Origin: Larkinella terrae
Lineage (GTDB): Bacteria > Bacteroidota > Bacteroidia > Cytophagales > Spirosomataceae
Direction of reading: 5' to 3'
NCBI RefSeq assembly: GCF_009668025.1
Contig: NZ_WJXZ01000007.1
Span: 103,142 to 167,141 of the forward strand
Length of the DNA: 64,000 nucleotides
The notes under the pieces: model-generated
Seen by the model: only the letters and a program-made list of their open reading frames with translations
Database searches by the model: none
What the model was told of the DNA's origin: nothing
Translations under genes and position numbers: made by a program
Part shown: positions 8,956-18,054 of the stretch, one piece after another
Numbering within the stretch: the stretch's first letter is position 1
Layout of the letters: every line of letters starts with the position of its first letter

Positions 8956-10980
8956 TTAAAACCCAATTTTCCCCTTTCGCCCCCGGCCTTCGTTGCCTTC
9001 GACGTATTCCTTCAGTTCCGCCAGTTCCTTTTCAAAACCACTGCTCAGAATCGGAAAGCGGCACCAGGTTTTGGGGTCCACGTTTTCGTCGTCGACGTGG
9101 AACGAAGGCGCATACCGCTCGCGCTTCCACTGATTGCGGCTCCAGAGTCGGAAAAACCGGTCGACAGAAGTGTACAACTGATCGCGGCTATACTGGTTTT
9201 CAAACACCACTTCGACCTGTTGCATGACTTCCTTCGGCGATAATTTATCCCGGATACCGAATTTTTCGATGGCGTTCAGGACGTCGTACGGCATCAGGTC
9301 TTCCTCATCGGTTTGCTTCTTATCGAGCGGGCGGAGTTCAGCGGTGGGTTGCAGGTTATTCACTTTTTGTAAACCCGCCACTTTGATGGTGCCGCCCACG
9401 CCCACGGTTTCGAGCCAGCGGAGCCAGCCGCGCAGGTAATGCTTGTCAATTCCGGCGATGGGGGAGATGCTGCCCGCCGTGTCGCCGTCCATTGTGGCGT
9501 ATCCCACCGACGCTTCCGAGCGGTTTGATGTAGAGAGCAGCAGGGCGTTGTTGATATTGGCAAGGAGCCACGCACTCGGGGCCCGCACCCGCGCCTGAAT
9601 GTTTTGCAGGGCCACATCGTCGGTTTCCCAGGTGAGCGGACGGCCCAGCTGGTCTTCGATCAGTTTGGTGTACGTTTCGACCAAACCGTTGATATTGATG
9701 TTGTAGAACGTTGCGCCGATGGATTTCGCCAGCGATTCCGCCGATTCGTAGGTGTCGGTTGAGCTGTTTTCGGTTCCCTGATAAATGGTGGTCAGCAAGG
9801 CCCCGCAGATTTCCTCGACGGTTTTCAGTTTCTGAATCGCCTTAATGTGGCTGAGTTTCTTCTTGAAGCCGTCCAGGCCGATGCTTTCGTCCGCCATCCG
9901 GATCATGAGCGAAACCAAAGCCGCAATGGCCGAGGAGTCGGCACCCCCGCTCAGCGACAGTACGAAACCGTGCGAGCGGCTTTTGCGCAGGTAATCGAAC
10001 AGTGCCAGCGCCACGGCCCGCGCAAATTCTTCTTCTTTCAGGTGATTGCCGTTTTCCCAGTATTCCAGTTCGGCTTTTTGCACGACCGGTTTTACGGCCG
10101 GAAAATCAAACTGAGCCGCCACGCGCAGGTTGGGAAACAGGTACGCCAGATTGACCTTGTTTTGAGTCTGACTTAGCCGCGTGTCATCGATGTCGATTAC
10201 GGCGGTAATGATCAGCTGGTCGGCGTAGCTGAAACGCGGTCCCGACACCAGCAACTGGCCGTTGGACGCCACCATGGCATCGCCGTCGAAAATAGCACGA
10301 CCCGATTCGTTGCCCACCAGGTTGCAGTAGATGTAACTGACTCCGAACGCCCGGGAACCGTCGATCACAAACCGTTCGCGAACGTGCGATTTATAGAAGG
10401 AAAAGTGGCTGGCGCTCGGATTCAGGATAATATCGACACCGCGTTCGTGGAGACTGCGGCCGGGGCGGTTGGAAATCCAGGCATCTTCGCAAATCTCAAA
10501 ACCGATCTTCACGCCCGAAACATCGAACAGCAGGTCGCCGACCGGATAGGTAAACTCGCCGATCTGGATTTCGTCGCGCACGCCGGGTGTCCAGGGCTGG
10601 AACCAGCGGGTTTCGTAATGAATGCCGTTGTTGGCCATCACCTGTTTGCAGACGAAGCCCAGAATCCGCTTGTTGGCGATCAGGCAGGCCGTGTCGTAGG
10701 TGCGGTTATTGGCCAGCCGCAATGGCAGACTGACGGCCACGATAATGTCGGCGGTATGCGGTACAATTTCCAGCAGACTTTGCTTGGCCTGCTCAACTAG
10801 TTCGTGCGAAAAGAACATGTCCTCGCAACCGTAGCCGGTAATGCACAATTCGGGCAGACATAAAATACTGACGTTCTGATTTTTCGCTTCTTCAATGGCG
10901 TCGATAATATTCCGGCGGTTGTGTTCCCAGGCCATCGGGATCTGGTTGACAACACCGGCCGCAACTTTTATAAGTTTCAT
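8956..10980 (-). CDS. nadE: Glutamine-dependent NAD+ synthetase
   Basis: A 674-residue two-domain enzyme making the last step of NAD biosynthesis: deamido-NAD + glutamine + ATP to NAD+. The N-terminal nitrilase-like glutaminase (about 1-280) has the triad Glu44 (LPELCITGYG), Lys112 and Cys164 (FEICEDAW). The C-terminal ATP-pyrophosphatase domain carries the P-loop LSLSGGADSSA near 340-350 and later GYATMDGDTAG. Length is normal for the glutamine-dependent form. Cytoplasmic. Codon use and GC are typical of the window, in contrast to the AT-rich ATPase-HNH pair that follows 32 nt downstream on the same strand. Confidence 0.95.
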   Translation of the reverse strand: MKLIKVAAGVVNQIPMAWEHNRRNIIDAIEEAKNQNVSILCLPELCITGYGCEDMFFSHELVEQAKQSLLEIVPHTADIIVAVSLPLRLANNRTYDTACLIANKRILGFVCKQVMANNGIHYETRWFQPWTPGVRDEIQIGEFTYPVGDLLFDVSGVKIGFEICEDAWISNRPGRSLHERGVDIILNPSASHFSFYKSHVRERFVIDGSRAFGVSYIYCNLVGNESGRAIFDGDAMVASNGQLLVSGPRFSYADQLIITAVIDIDDTRLSQTQNKVNLAYLFPNLRVAAQFDFPAVKPVVQKAELEYWENGNHLKEEEFARAVALALFDYLRKSRSHGFVLSLSGGADSSAIAALVSLMIRMADESIGLDGFKKKLSHIKAIQKLKTVEEICGALLTTIYQGTENSSTDTYESAESLAKSIGATFYNININGLVETYTKLIEDQLGRPLTWETDDVALQNIQARVRAPSAWLLANINNALLLSTSNRSEASVGYATMDGDTAGSISPIAGIDKHYLRGWLRWLETVGVGGTIKVAGLQKVNNLQPTAELRPLDKKQTDEEDLMPYDVLNAIEKFGIRDKLSPKEVMQQVEVVFENQYSRDQLYTSVDRFFRLWSRNQWKRERYAPSFHVDDENVDPKTWCRFPILSSGFEKELAELKEYVEGNEGRGRKGKIGF

Positions 10981-11012
10981 GTAAGGGATTTTCTGGTTGA
11001 TCAGTTTTTAAT

Positions 11013-11183
11013 TCAGTCGGCAAACAACAACTTTTTCGGATCAGTATAAAATCCGATCGGTAATAAAATAACGTCTCCGTCCTTTTTACGGTTCACACGA
11101 ACGTACGCCCCGTTTAAACCCCAATAACACCCATTTACACCTTTTTGATTGAACGAATGCAACCTTGTAACCAATCTTTGCAT
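11013..11183 (-). CDS. Possible small protein upstream of nadE
   Basis: A 56-codon ATG-started frame ending 32 nt before the nadE start on the same strand. The peptide is basic, with GVNGCYWGLNGAYVR and GDVILLPIGFYTDP stretches. It has no signal peptide and no family I recognise. It could be a real leader peptide or a chance frame in the nadE 5' region. Spacing and orientation are compatible with translation, but no promoter box was found before it. Confidence 0.22.
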   Translation of the reverse strand: MQRLVTRLHSFNQKGVNGCYWGLNGAYVRVNRKKDGDVILLPIGFYTDPKKLLFAD

Positions 11184-11285
11184 CACACAAACACCAGCAG
11201 TAAACAACAAATACGGTTTCCGTGCCAGTCATCACGAAAATAATACCACCTATGTAAGATAAGGTTCTATGTAATGCATACTACT

Positions 11286-11293
11286 TAACTTTG
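11286..11293 (+). promoter_or_regulatory. -7 box (TAACTTTG) for the TonB-type receptor gene
   Basis: Exact TANNTTTG match, 80 nt before the ATG at 11374. No good -33 TTTG was found at the usual distance, so this is tentative. Confidence 0.35.
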
Positions 11294-11373
11294 CCACGTA
11301 CTCCAGGGATAACCGGACAGTAAACAACACTTTTGAATTGTAATACGTAAACAACAACCTACTAATAGATCTC

Positions 11374-13824
11374 ATGAAAACGTTTATCACCGCAGTGTGT
11401 ACGTGGCTGGTTATGACTTCGGCAATGGCCCAGACTGCTCCGAATGGCAAGGTGCGCGGACTGGTTATCGATCCGGCGCAAAAGCCGTCGGAATTCGTCA
11501 CGATCCTGCTACTCAAAGCCAAAGACTCAACGCTGGTCAAGGGCGTGGTTACCAATGACAAGGGCCAATATGAGTTCGACAATGTAGCCGTGGGCGGTTA
11601 TCGGGTGGCTACTTCGCTGATCGGTTTCAAGAAAGTATATTCAGAACCGTTCGCGATTGATGCGGTAACTCCTGAGGTTCAGGTGAAAACGTTAACGATG
11701 GTGGAAGAAGCCAAGAGCCTGAATGAGGTGAAAGTGGTGGCTAAAAAACCGTTCATCGAGCAGGAAATCGACCGGACGATTGTCAATGTTGAAAACAGCA
11801 TCGTTGCGAGCGGAAGTACTGCCCTCGAAGTGCTGGAAAAAGCGCCGGGTGTGACCATTGACCGCCAGAGCGACAACATTCAGTTAAAAGGAAAAGGGGG
11901 CGTTATCGTTATGATCGACGGCAAACAAACCTACCTGTCGGGCCAGGAAGTGGCCAACCTGCTGAAAAACACGCCGAGCGACAACATCGAGAAAATCGAG
12001 ATCATCACCAATCCTTCTTCCAAATACGACGCAGCCGGAAACGTGGGAATTATCAACATCCGGATGAAGAAAAACAAGAACTTCGGCACCAACGGAACAG
12101 CGATTGCCGGGGTGGGTTACGGCCGGTTTGAAAAAGCCAACGCCAGCCTGAACCTGAACCACCGCGTCGGTAAAATCAACGCATTCGGAAACTACAGCTA
12201 CTTTCACAACCGCCGTTTCCAGGAAAACAGCCTGGACCGGATCATTCCTTACAACGGAAAAATTACCTATTTCGACCAGTCGTCATACCGCCCAAACCGC
12301 TTCGACGGACACACGTTCCGGGGCGGCATCGATTATTTCATCAACAAGAAAAGCACCATTGGCGTACTGGCAACCGGTTTTATCAACGACTGGGAACAGC
12401 CCAACGGCATCAATCACTCGGTGATCAGCAACGAGCTGCACCAGATTACGCTAAAACCGACAACCGAAGTTTCGGTAAAAAACAAGTGGTCGAACGTAAC
12501 GGGGAACGTAAACTACAAGTATGATTTTGACGGCAAAGGCCGCGAATTCACTAGTGACCTCGATTATTCCCGGTTCAACGGCCAGTCGTACAACAACCTG
12601 AGCACGACCTACACCAACGCCAACGACAGCATCGTTCAGCCGACGGCCATTGTTCGCAACAACATGCCTTCGATCATCGATATCTGGGCGTTCAAATCGG
12701 ATTACGTACATCCGACGAAGATCGGGAAGTTTGAAACCGGTCTAAAAACCAGCTTCGTGAACTCGGACAATAACCTGACTTACGAAGATTACGTAGACGG
12801 TCGCTGGGTGTTCAATCCCAACCAAAGTAACCAGTTCAAGTATACTGAAAATATTAACGCCGTTTACGCGAATTTTTCGGGCAAGCTCTACAAGAATACC
12901 ACCATTCAGGCCGGTCTGCGGCTGGAGAATACACACTCGCGGGGTAACTCCGTGACGCTTAATAAAATTGTGGACCGGAACTATACTAATTTGTTTCCTA
13001 CGCTGTTTTTATCACAGAAAATCGATACCAACAACGTGCTGAACCTGTCGTACAGCCGTCGGATCGACCGCCCGAATTATCAGAACCTGAACCCGTTCCG
13101 GTTCTATCTGGACCCCTATACGTATCAGCAGGGGAATCCGTATCTGAAACCGCAGTTTACCAATTCGTTTCAGTTGACCCACGTGTACAAAGGTAAATTC
13201 TCGACTACGCTGGGGTATAGCCGGACGACCGACGTGATTGTGAACGAAGTTCCGGGTCAGATTCCGGAAGAGAACATCACGTTTGTAACCACTGACAACC
13301 TGGCCACGCAGGACAATGTGAACCTGACGATGAGCTTCCCGGTGACGGTGACCAAGTGGTGGAACATGCAGAATAACATCGGCGTGAATTATAACAAGTA
13401 TGATTCGCCGTATCTGGGGGCGCAGTACAACGTCAGCTTCGTGTCCTATAACGTGTATACGTCGCAGAACTTTGTGTTGCCGAAGGGCTTCAGTGCTGAA
13501 GTAGCGGGTTGGTATAATTCAAAAAGTGTCTACGGTTTTTACCGTTCCATTCCGCAGGGAGCCTTTAGCCTGGGCGTCCAAAAGACGCTGATGAACAGGA
13601 AAGCAAGTCTGAAACTGAATGTAAATGACCCGTTCTGGCTGAACCGATTCGAAGGAAGAGCGACGTATCAGGACATTAATTTCCGGGTTCGGGCGCGTTG
13701 GGAAAGCCGCATTGCCCGTCTGACGTTCACGTATCGTTTCGGGAACCAGAACGTAAAAGCCGCCCGTCAGCGGAGCACCAGCACCGAGGCCGAGCGTAAC
13801 CGGGCCGGTGGGGGCAATAATTAA
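11374..13824 (+). CDS. TonB-dependent outer-membrane receptor, OMP_b-brl_3 type
   Basis: An 816-residue outer-membrane protein with a signal peptide (MKTFITAVCTWLVMTSAMAQ). A carboxypeptidase-regulatory-like beta-sandwich spans about 25-110 (KVRGLVIDPAQKPSEFVTI). A plug-like domain follows (about 130-230, LEVLEKAPGVTIDRQ and IEIITNPSSKYDAAGNVGIINI), then a large beta-barrel ending in aromatic-rich strands (LTFTYRFGNQN). No SusD partner or STN domain is present, so this is not a SusC. Members are thought to import metal chelates or peptides, but the ligand cannot be read. The extreme C-terminus is an Arg/Ser/Gly tail that does not end in the usual Phe. Confidence 0.85.
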   Translation: MKTFITAVCTWLVMTSAMAQTAPNGKVRGLVIDPAQKPSEFVTILLLKAKDSTLVKGVVTNDKGQYEFDNVAVGGYRVATSLIGFKKVYSEPFAIDAVTPEVQVKTLTMVEEAKSLNEVKVVAKKPFIEQEIDRTIVNVENSIVASGSTALEVLEKAPGVTIDRQSDNIQLKGKGGVIVMIDGKQTYLSGQEVANLLKNTPSDNIEKIEIITNPSSKYDAAGNVGIINIRMKKNKNFGTNGTAIAGVGYGRFEKANASLNLNHRVGKINAFGNYSYFHNRRFQENSLDRIIPYNGKITYFDQSSYRPNRFDGHTFRGGIDYFINKKSTIGVLATGFINDWEQPNGINHSVISNELHQITLKPTTEVSVKNKWSNVTGNVNYKYDFDGKGREFTSDLDYSRFNGQSYNNLSTTYTNANDSIVQPTAIVRNNMPSIIDIWAFKSDYVHPTKIGKFETGLKTSFVNSDNNLTYEDYVDGRWVFNPNQSNQFKYTENINAVYANFSGKLYKNTTIQAGLRLENTHSRGNSVTLNKIVDRNYTNLFPTLFLSQKIDTNNVLNLSYSRRIDRPNYQNLNPFRFYLDPYTYQQGNPYLKPQFTNSFQLTHVYKGKFSTTLGYSRTTDVIVNEVPGQIPEENITFVTTDNLATQDNVNLTMSFPVTVTKWWNMQNNIGVNYNKYDSPYLGAQYNVSFVSYNVYTSQNFVLPKGFSAEVAGWYNSKSVYGFYRSIPQGAFSLGVQKTLMNRKASLKLNVNDPFWLNRFEGRATYQDINFRVRARWESRIARLTFTYRFGNQNVKAARQRSTSTEAERNRAGGGNN

Positions 13825-13911
13825 ATAAAAGTTAAATAAAGCAAACGGCGAATGAATTTTCGTCCACCCGCCGTTACTTTAATAGATAATTAGTTTAGGT
13901 TAAGAAAGCAG

Positions 13912-13944
13912 AAAGCCATTCCCACCTTGAGGAGTGGCTTTTTT
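13912..13944 (+). terminator. Intrinsic terminator after the TonB-type receptor gene
   Basis: An 11-bp stem with one G-T pair (AAAGCCATTCC / GGAGTGGCTTT), an 8-nt loop and a T-run. Confidence 0.7.
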
Positions 13945-13987
13945 GATTTTTAAAAATACGGTAACATTCGACAAATTCAAAATACTA

Positions 13988-14085
13988 TTTGGTGACAAGA
14001 TGTAGATACATTTAATAAATTTGCATCACATGAAGGTTATTAATTTAAAAGTCATAAAAAAAGGTCACTTTTTGTGACCTTTTTT
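13988..14085 (+). ncRNA. Putative very short transcription unit with a 15-codon frame
   Basis: TTTG at 13988-13991 and TAAATTTG at 14016-14023 form a plausible promoter (24-nt spacing). Seven nt later an ATG at 14030 opens a 15-codon frame, basic and hydrophobic, that stops at 14075-14077 inside the terminator hairpin. The whole predicted RNA would be about 55 nt. It could be a leaderless micropeptide mRNA, a small RNA, or a chance arrangement. Confidence 0.3.
14056..14085. terminator. Bidirectional terminator upstream of the pgk 3' end
   Basis: A stem of about 12 bp (AAAAAAGGTCAC / GTGACCTTTTTT) with a 5-nt loop, A- and T-runs on both sides. On the minus strand it lies 45 nt after the pgk stop. 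Confidence 0.8.
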
Positions 14086-14129
14086 GTGATAATCTAAATG
14101 ATAATTATAATCCGACTAATTGCGGATTG

Positions 14130-15317
14130 TTAGTCCAAAGCCGCTACGCCGGGCAGGGTTTTGCCTTCCATGTACTCCAGCAGGGCTCCTCCGCCCGTTG
14201 AAACGTAACTCACGCGGTCGCCATACCCGGCGTTGTTGACCGCCGAAGCCGAGTCGCCACCGCCGATGAGCGAGAAAGCGCCGTTTTCTTCCGTAGCTTT
14301 GACAACAATGTCCGCAATGGCGTTGGTGCCGATGGCAAAATTTGGAAATTCGAATACGCCCATCGGGCCATTCCAGAGGATGGTTTTCGATTTACTCAAC
14401 ACATCGCTGAACAACGTAACGGTTTCCGGACCAATATCCAATCCCTCCCAGTCGTCCGGAATTTCACCGGTTTTTACCGTCTGGCGGTTGGCATCGTTGG
14501 AAAAACCGTCGGCAATGATGTTGTCAACCGGCAGATAAACCTGAACGCCTTTGGATTTGGCTTTTTCGAGCAGTTCGAGCGCCAGTTCCTGCTTGTCGGC
14601 TTCGAGCAGGGATTTGCCAATTTTACCGCCCTGGGCTTTCGTAAACGTATACGCCATACCACCGCCAATGATCAGGTTATCAACTTTGTCGAGTAATTTT
14701 TCGATGATCAGAATTTTATCCGAAATTTTGGCACCACCCATGATCGCCGTAAACGGGCGCTCGGCATCTTCCAGCACGCGCTGGGCGTTGTCGAGTTCGG
14801 CCTGCATGACGTAACCGCAGACTTTATCCGTAAAAAACTGCGCAATGACGGCCGTCGACGCGTGAGCGCGGTGGGCCGTTCCGAACGCATCGTTAACGTA
14901 CACATCGCCTAGCTTCGACAATTTTTCGGCAAACGCAACGTCACCTTTCTCTTCTTCTTTGTAGAAACGCAGATTTTCCAACAACAAAATTTCGCCCGGT
15001 TTCAGCGCGTCGGCCAGTTCTTTGGCGGACTCTCCGATGCAATCATCGGCGAATTTTACCGGCACACCCAGCATGATTGACAAAGGACCAACCAGGTGTT
15101 TCAGCGAAAATTTATCTTCAGGTCCGCCTTTGGGCCGACCCAAATGCGACATCAAAACGCACGAACCGCCGTCTTTCAGAATTTTATTGATCGTCGGCAG
15201 CGTGGCTTTCATACGGGTATCGTCCGTAATTTCAAACTTGCTGTTCAGCGGAACATTGAAATCCACCCGAATCAGGGCGCGTTTACCGGAAAAATTATAA
15301 GAATCTAAAGTTTTCAT
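14130..15317 (-). CDS. pgk: Phosphoglycerate kinase
   Basis: A 395-residue enzyme of lower glycolysis: 1,3-bisphosphoglycerate + ADP to 3-phosphoglycerate + ATP, cytoplasmic. Seen: N-terminal substrate-binding motif [35 protein letters not shown] and the nucleotide-binding GGGDSASAV near the C-terminus. The start at 15317 ([12 protein letters not shown]) matches the usual N-terminus; an upstream in-frame start would add nine unrelated residues. Length is normal. The product 3-phosphoglycerate feeds the serine pathway encoded at 52.5-55.9 kb. Confidence 0.97.
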   Translation of the reverse strand: MKTLDSYNFSGKRALIRVDFNVPLNSKFEITDDTRMKATLPTINKILKDGGSCVLMSHLGRPKGGPEDKFSLKHLVGPLSIMLGVPVKFADDCIGESAKELADALKPGEILLLENLRFYKEEEKGDVAFAEKLSKLGDVYVNDAFGTAHRAHASTAVIAQFFTDKVCGYVMQAELDNAQRVLEDAERPFTAIMGGAKISDKILIIEKLLDKVDNLIIGGGMAYTFTKAQGGKIGKSLLEADKQELALELLEKAKSKGVQVYLPVDNIIADGFSNDANRQTVKTGEIPDDWEGLDIGPETVTLFSDVLSKSKTILWNGPMGVFEFPNFAIGTNAIADIVVKATEENGAFSLIGGGDSASAVNNAGYGDRVSYVSTGGGALLEYMEGKTLPGVAALD

Positions 15318-15693
15318 ACGACAGATTTCCTGATTAGTTGGCAAAATCCGCCCGAACTTAGGAGTTTTTAGGCAAATGGAACAATCACACGATCAGCTTG
15401 TTAGATTAGTGCTAATTTTACGTGTATTGATACAATTTTAGCCTTCATTTCTTACTTGAAAAAAACCGTACCGGGATATATCAGGTACGGTTTTGCGGTT
15501 TTTACGTTGGTTCCGTTTATCAACTTCATTGTTTGTTGCCTTCCCGTTTTAAGTAGAAATCGATTTCCGGCCTAATAAAGCGTTCATCGGGCCGCGAAAG
15601 CGACAATGCTTAATAATGCACTGATAATCAGTACGTTTACTTTTTTATGATTGTATTTGTTGTTACTGACTAAAAGTAGTACGAATCAAACGG
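15318..15693. other. 376-nt intergenic region between pgk and the cytochrome c gene
   Basis: It contains the pgk 5' region and a minus-strand terminator at 15462-15494. The remaining 200 nt (15495-15693) show no coding frame, repeat or RNA gene that I can recognise. Confidence 0.5.
15462..15494 (-). terminator. Intrinsic terminator downstream of the cytochrome c gene
   Basis: An 11-bp perfect stem (AAAACCGTACC / GGTACGGTTTT) with an 11-nt loop. On the minus strand it is followed by T residues. It is 200 nt past the stop at 15694, rather far. Confidence 0.6.
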
Positions 15694-16293
15694 TCAGGGA
15701 GTTGGTGGAATGGCGGCCGGGACCGCATTGGAAATGGGTTTGAGCGACTTCAGATATGCAAAAACCGCTTTCATATCCGCATCGGCCATGCCAGCGTAAT
15801 TGGGCCACGGCATCGGGGGCAGCAAGGGCCGACTGTTGTCCACTCCTTTAAATTTCCCCTGCCGCATGGCCTTGTTAAACTGCCCGAACGACCAGCTGCC
15901 GATACCGGTCGCGTCGGGCGTCAAATTAGCTGCGAACGATACGCCCCAGGGACCGATGAAAGCCGTGTTTTGCCCGTTGAACAACACCCACTGACCGGTT
16001 TTGACCAGATTCGGGTCATACGTTCCCAGCGGTATGGCGCTGTTGTAACCGGAAAGAAAGCGGTCCACATCGGGAACCGGGCCTTGGGGCGTCAGTTTCT
16101 TGGGGGCGTGGCAATCGGCGCAACCCATGATGCCAACCAGGTATTCGCCCCGTTTCACCAATGGGTTCTGGGCGGGGTGTTGGCGGGCCAGGGCGATGGG
16201 TTTGTCATTGACCGGTTTTGGGCTCGAAGCTGGGTTTGTAAAGGCACAAATGAGCCAGCTGGTGACAGATGCCGCCAGATAAATGCGTTTCAT
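15694..16293 (-). CDS. Exported c-type cytochrome, single heme-binding motif
   Basis: A 199-residue protein with an N-terminal hydrophobic signal. One covalent heme site, CADCH, is at 58-62 in YLVGIMGCADCHAPK; a distal Met could come from PPMPWPNYAGM near 165-177. The pattern (GCADCHAP...GPWGVSFAANLTPD...G.W) is that of the diheme-type cytochromes associated with alcohol or sugar dehydrogenases, but only one CXXCH is present. Likely a periplasmic electron carrier. The Rid-family gene lies upstream on the same strand with 38 nt between, so they may be cotranscribed. Confidence 0.8.
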   Translation of the reverse strand: MKRIYLAASVTSWLICAFTNPASSPKPVNDKPIALARQHPAQNPLVKRGEYLVGIMGCADCHAPKKLTPQGPVPDVDRFLSGYNSAIPLGTYDPNLVKTGQWVLFNGQNTAFIGPWGVSFAANLTPDATGIGSWSFGQFNKAMRQGKFKGVDNSRPLLPPMPWPNYAGMADADMKAVFAYLKSLKPISNAVPAAIPPTP

Positions 16294-16331
16294 AATGTGT
16301 TTAGTTTTTAAAGGATTTTTACGCTGAAGGC

Positions 16332-16724
16332 TTATCTGACCGCCGTTGCCTCGATTTCAACCATCAAGTTCGGGAAAGCCAGCGCTTTTACCTCGGTCAG
16401 CGTACTGGATGGCACGCAACCGGCTGCGCCCAGTCGGCCCATTACTTCGCCGTAAGCCGCAAAAAAGGCGTCGATGGAGGTCGTATAATAATTGAGCCGG
16501 ATCACATTCGATAGTGAGTAACCTGCTTGGTGTAAAACCGTCTCCAGATTGTCGAAACTAACGCTAATTTGTCCGGCCATATCGGTCGATACGGGTTGGC
16601 CATCGGCAGTCATGGCGGCTTGCCCGGCGCAGTATAGCGTGTGGGTTGAATGGGGAACTTCGACGGCCTGCGCGTAACCCAGTTGGTTTTGCCATTGCCA
16701 GGGATTAATGATTGACTTTTGCAT
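16332..16724 (-). CDS. Rid-family (YjgF/YER057c/UK114) protein lacking the RidA catalytic Arg
   Basis: A 130-residue protein of the normal family length with typical landmarks: a central QISVSFDNLETVLHQAG, NVIRLNYYTT and a C-terminal LMVEIEATAV. In true RidA, an Arg in the (P)ARS(T) motif before the last strand binds the imine carboxylate. Here that position reads GCVPSSTLTEV, without Arg. It therefore belongs to a non-RidA Rid subgroup and may not deaminate 2-aminoacrylate. Cytoplasmic. A TACTTTTG -7 box and an AAACAACA leader precede it. The cytochrome gene follows 38 nt downstream. Confidence 0.85.
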   Translation of the reverse strand: MQKSIINPWQWQNQLGYAQAVEVPHSTHTLYCAGQAAMTADGQPVSTDMAGQISVSFDNLETVLHQAGYSLSNVIRLNYYTTSIDAFFAAYGEVMGRLGAAGCVPSSTLTEVKALAFPNLMVEIEATAVR

Positions 16725-16756
16725 GATTTGTGTTGTTTACGTTTGTGAATCGAATG

Positions 16757-16764
16757 CAAAAGTA
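16757..16764 (-). promoter_or_regulatory. -7 box (TACTTTTG) for the Rid-family gene
   Basis: Exact TANNTTTG match on the minus strand, 32 nt before the ATG. The AAACAACA leader element (16731-16738) lies between box and start. The -33 box is unclear. Confidence 0.4.
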
Positions 16765-16835
16765 ATGCGGGCATTCCGGCCGGTATTGAAGAAATGCGAC
16801 AACTGTAAAAAAGTGACAAAAGAATTTCGGAAAAG

Positions 16836-16857
16836 CGTTACCCGGTTTTGGGTAACG
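16836..16857 (-). terminator. Terminator after the DUF2157-type gene at 16859
   Basis: An 8-bp perfect stem (CGTTACCC / GGGTAACG) with a 6-nt loop, 1 nt past the stop codon on the minus strand, then CTTTT. Confidence 0.6.
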
Positions 16858-16858
16858 T

Positions 16859-18028
16859 TTAATACCGGTCTCCGCTGCCGCCACCACCAAAATCACCACC
16901 CCCAAACCGGAGATCGTCTTTGGGGCCTAAATGACCCGAAGTGGTTTGAACGGTGGCTAATAATTCGGCATTGAGCAGAAATTCTTTCGGCGAATCTTCA
17001 TCGGGCTGATCGGTAAAACCATTGCGGGGTACGCGGAGATAGCGTATCAGAAAAACCGCCACCAGAATCAGTGACAAACCGTTGATGGCAAGATATGCTT
17101 CCAGCGAAAACAGCGGGTGGTAATAGCGCCAGGTAGCCAGCGCCAGTCCCCAGCCAATTGCACTCATAATGAGCATCGGGCGTTCCTTCTGACGATGTCC
17201 CAGATAAAACAGAACTACCGGAACGACGATTGTCAGCGTCCAGAACAGACCCGCCCACGCAATTTCCGGTGCCTCGGTCGGGCGGTTTTCCATGATCCAG
17301 AAGTTAAGCTGGCGAACGGCAAAGTAATTGCAACTGATCAATAACAGACTCAGCGACAGCCATTCCAGCAGAATAAAATTGTCGCGCCAGTACAGCAACG
17401 CATCCCGGTTTTCGTACAAACGCGCAGCAATATACAGCCCGACGGATACCGCCATGAGGACAAAAGGCAGGAGCTGTTTGCCGGATTGAAAATCCAGCAT
17501 CCAGTCAAATAAAATCGTGACCAGCGTGCCAAAAGCCGCCATCGTCAGCAACAGGTCACTGTAATACCAGACGCCCAGCAGGATAATTGGCAGCGCAAAA
17601 CACCCATACTGCCAGAGTGAGAGGTTGTTGGGAAAAAGACCGATAATGCCCGTGGTGACGAGCGCAACGGCCGCAACCACCATCGCATTGTCGACTCCGG
17701 AGCGGTAATATTTCCGGCGGTTGATCAGGTAGCCCGCCAGCAGTCCGACGATTATTCCAAAACCAATATTGAAGAAATGATAGAAGAGATCAACGCCGAA
17801 TAATTTCGACAACGAAGTTGCCAGAAGAAAATAACTGCCGCTGATGGCAACAACTGAAAACACGAACAAACCAATCTCGATAAAACCGTTGGAACTGCGA
17901 AAACCGACCGGAAATTTCGCCCGGATCTGGTCCATTTTCTTTTCATCCAGCAGACCCTGACGTTGCCAGCGACCGACCTGCTCGAGGATGTATCTGTTTC
18001 GGACCCAGGTTTCGTTGTATGCTTTCAT
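16859..18028 (-). CDS. Multi-pass membrane protein with Gly-rich tail, second gene of a DUF2157-type pair
   Basis: A 389-residue protein. The start at 18028 (MKAYNETWVRNRY) follows the preceding gene by 26 nt; longer in-frame versions would overlap that gene. After a soluble N-terminal helix-rich part of about 55 residues come roughly nine to ten predicted membrane segments between 60 and 335. The tail is soluble and ends in a glycine-rich stretch (RFGGGDFGGGGSGDRY) like the C-termini of TPM-domain proteins. The N-terminal region resembles the short helical domain of DUF2157 proteins. Function unknown. Likely cotranscribed with the gene at 18055. Confidence 0.6.
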   Translation of the reverse strand: MKAYNETWVRNRYILEQVGRWQRQGLLDEKKMDQIRAKFPVGFRSSNGFIEIGLFVFSVVAISGSYFLLATSLSKLFGVDLFYHFFNIGFGIIVGLLAGYLINRRKYYRSGVDNAMVVAAVALVTTGIIGLFPNNLSLWQYGCFALPIILLGVWYYSDLLLTMAAFGTLVTILFDWMLDFQSGKQLLPFVLMAVSVGLYIAARLYENRDALLYWRDNFILLEWLSLSLLLISCNYFAVRQLNFWIMENRPTEAPEIAWAGLFWTLTIVVPVVLFYLGHRQKERPMLIMSAIGWGLALATWRYYHPLFSLEAYLAINGLSLILVAVFLIRYLRVPRNGFTDQPDEDSPKEFLLNAELLATVQTTSGHLGPKDDLRFGGGDFGGGGSGDRY

Positions 18029-18054
18029 CGGAATGGAGTGGTTTAAAAACCGGT

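Larger units (their letters stand above)
10981..11373. other. 393-nt intergenic region between divergent nadE and the TonB-type receptor gene
   Basis: It holds the leader of nadE on minus, a possible 56-codon minus-strand ORF (11013-11183), a TAACTTTG -7 box for the receptor gene on plus, and several copies of AAACAACA (11022, 11202, 11322 and 11349 areas). No tRNA or large hairpin was seen. Confidence 0.5.
13825..14129. other. 305-nt intergenic region between the receptor gene and pgk (convergent)
   Basis: It contains a terminator for the receptor gene (13912-13944), then a plus-strand promoter-like TAAATTTG, a 15-codon frame and a second, bidirectional terminator (14056-14085). No longer coding frame is convincing. 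Confidence 0.6.
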
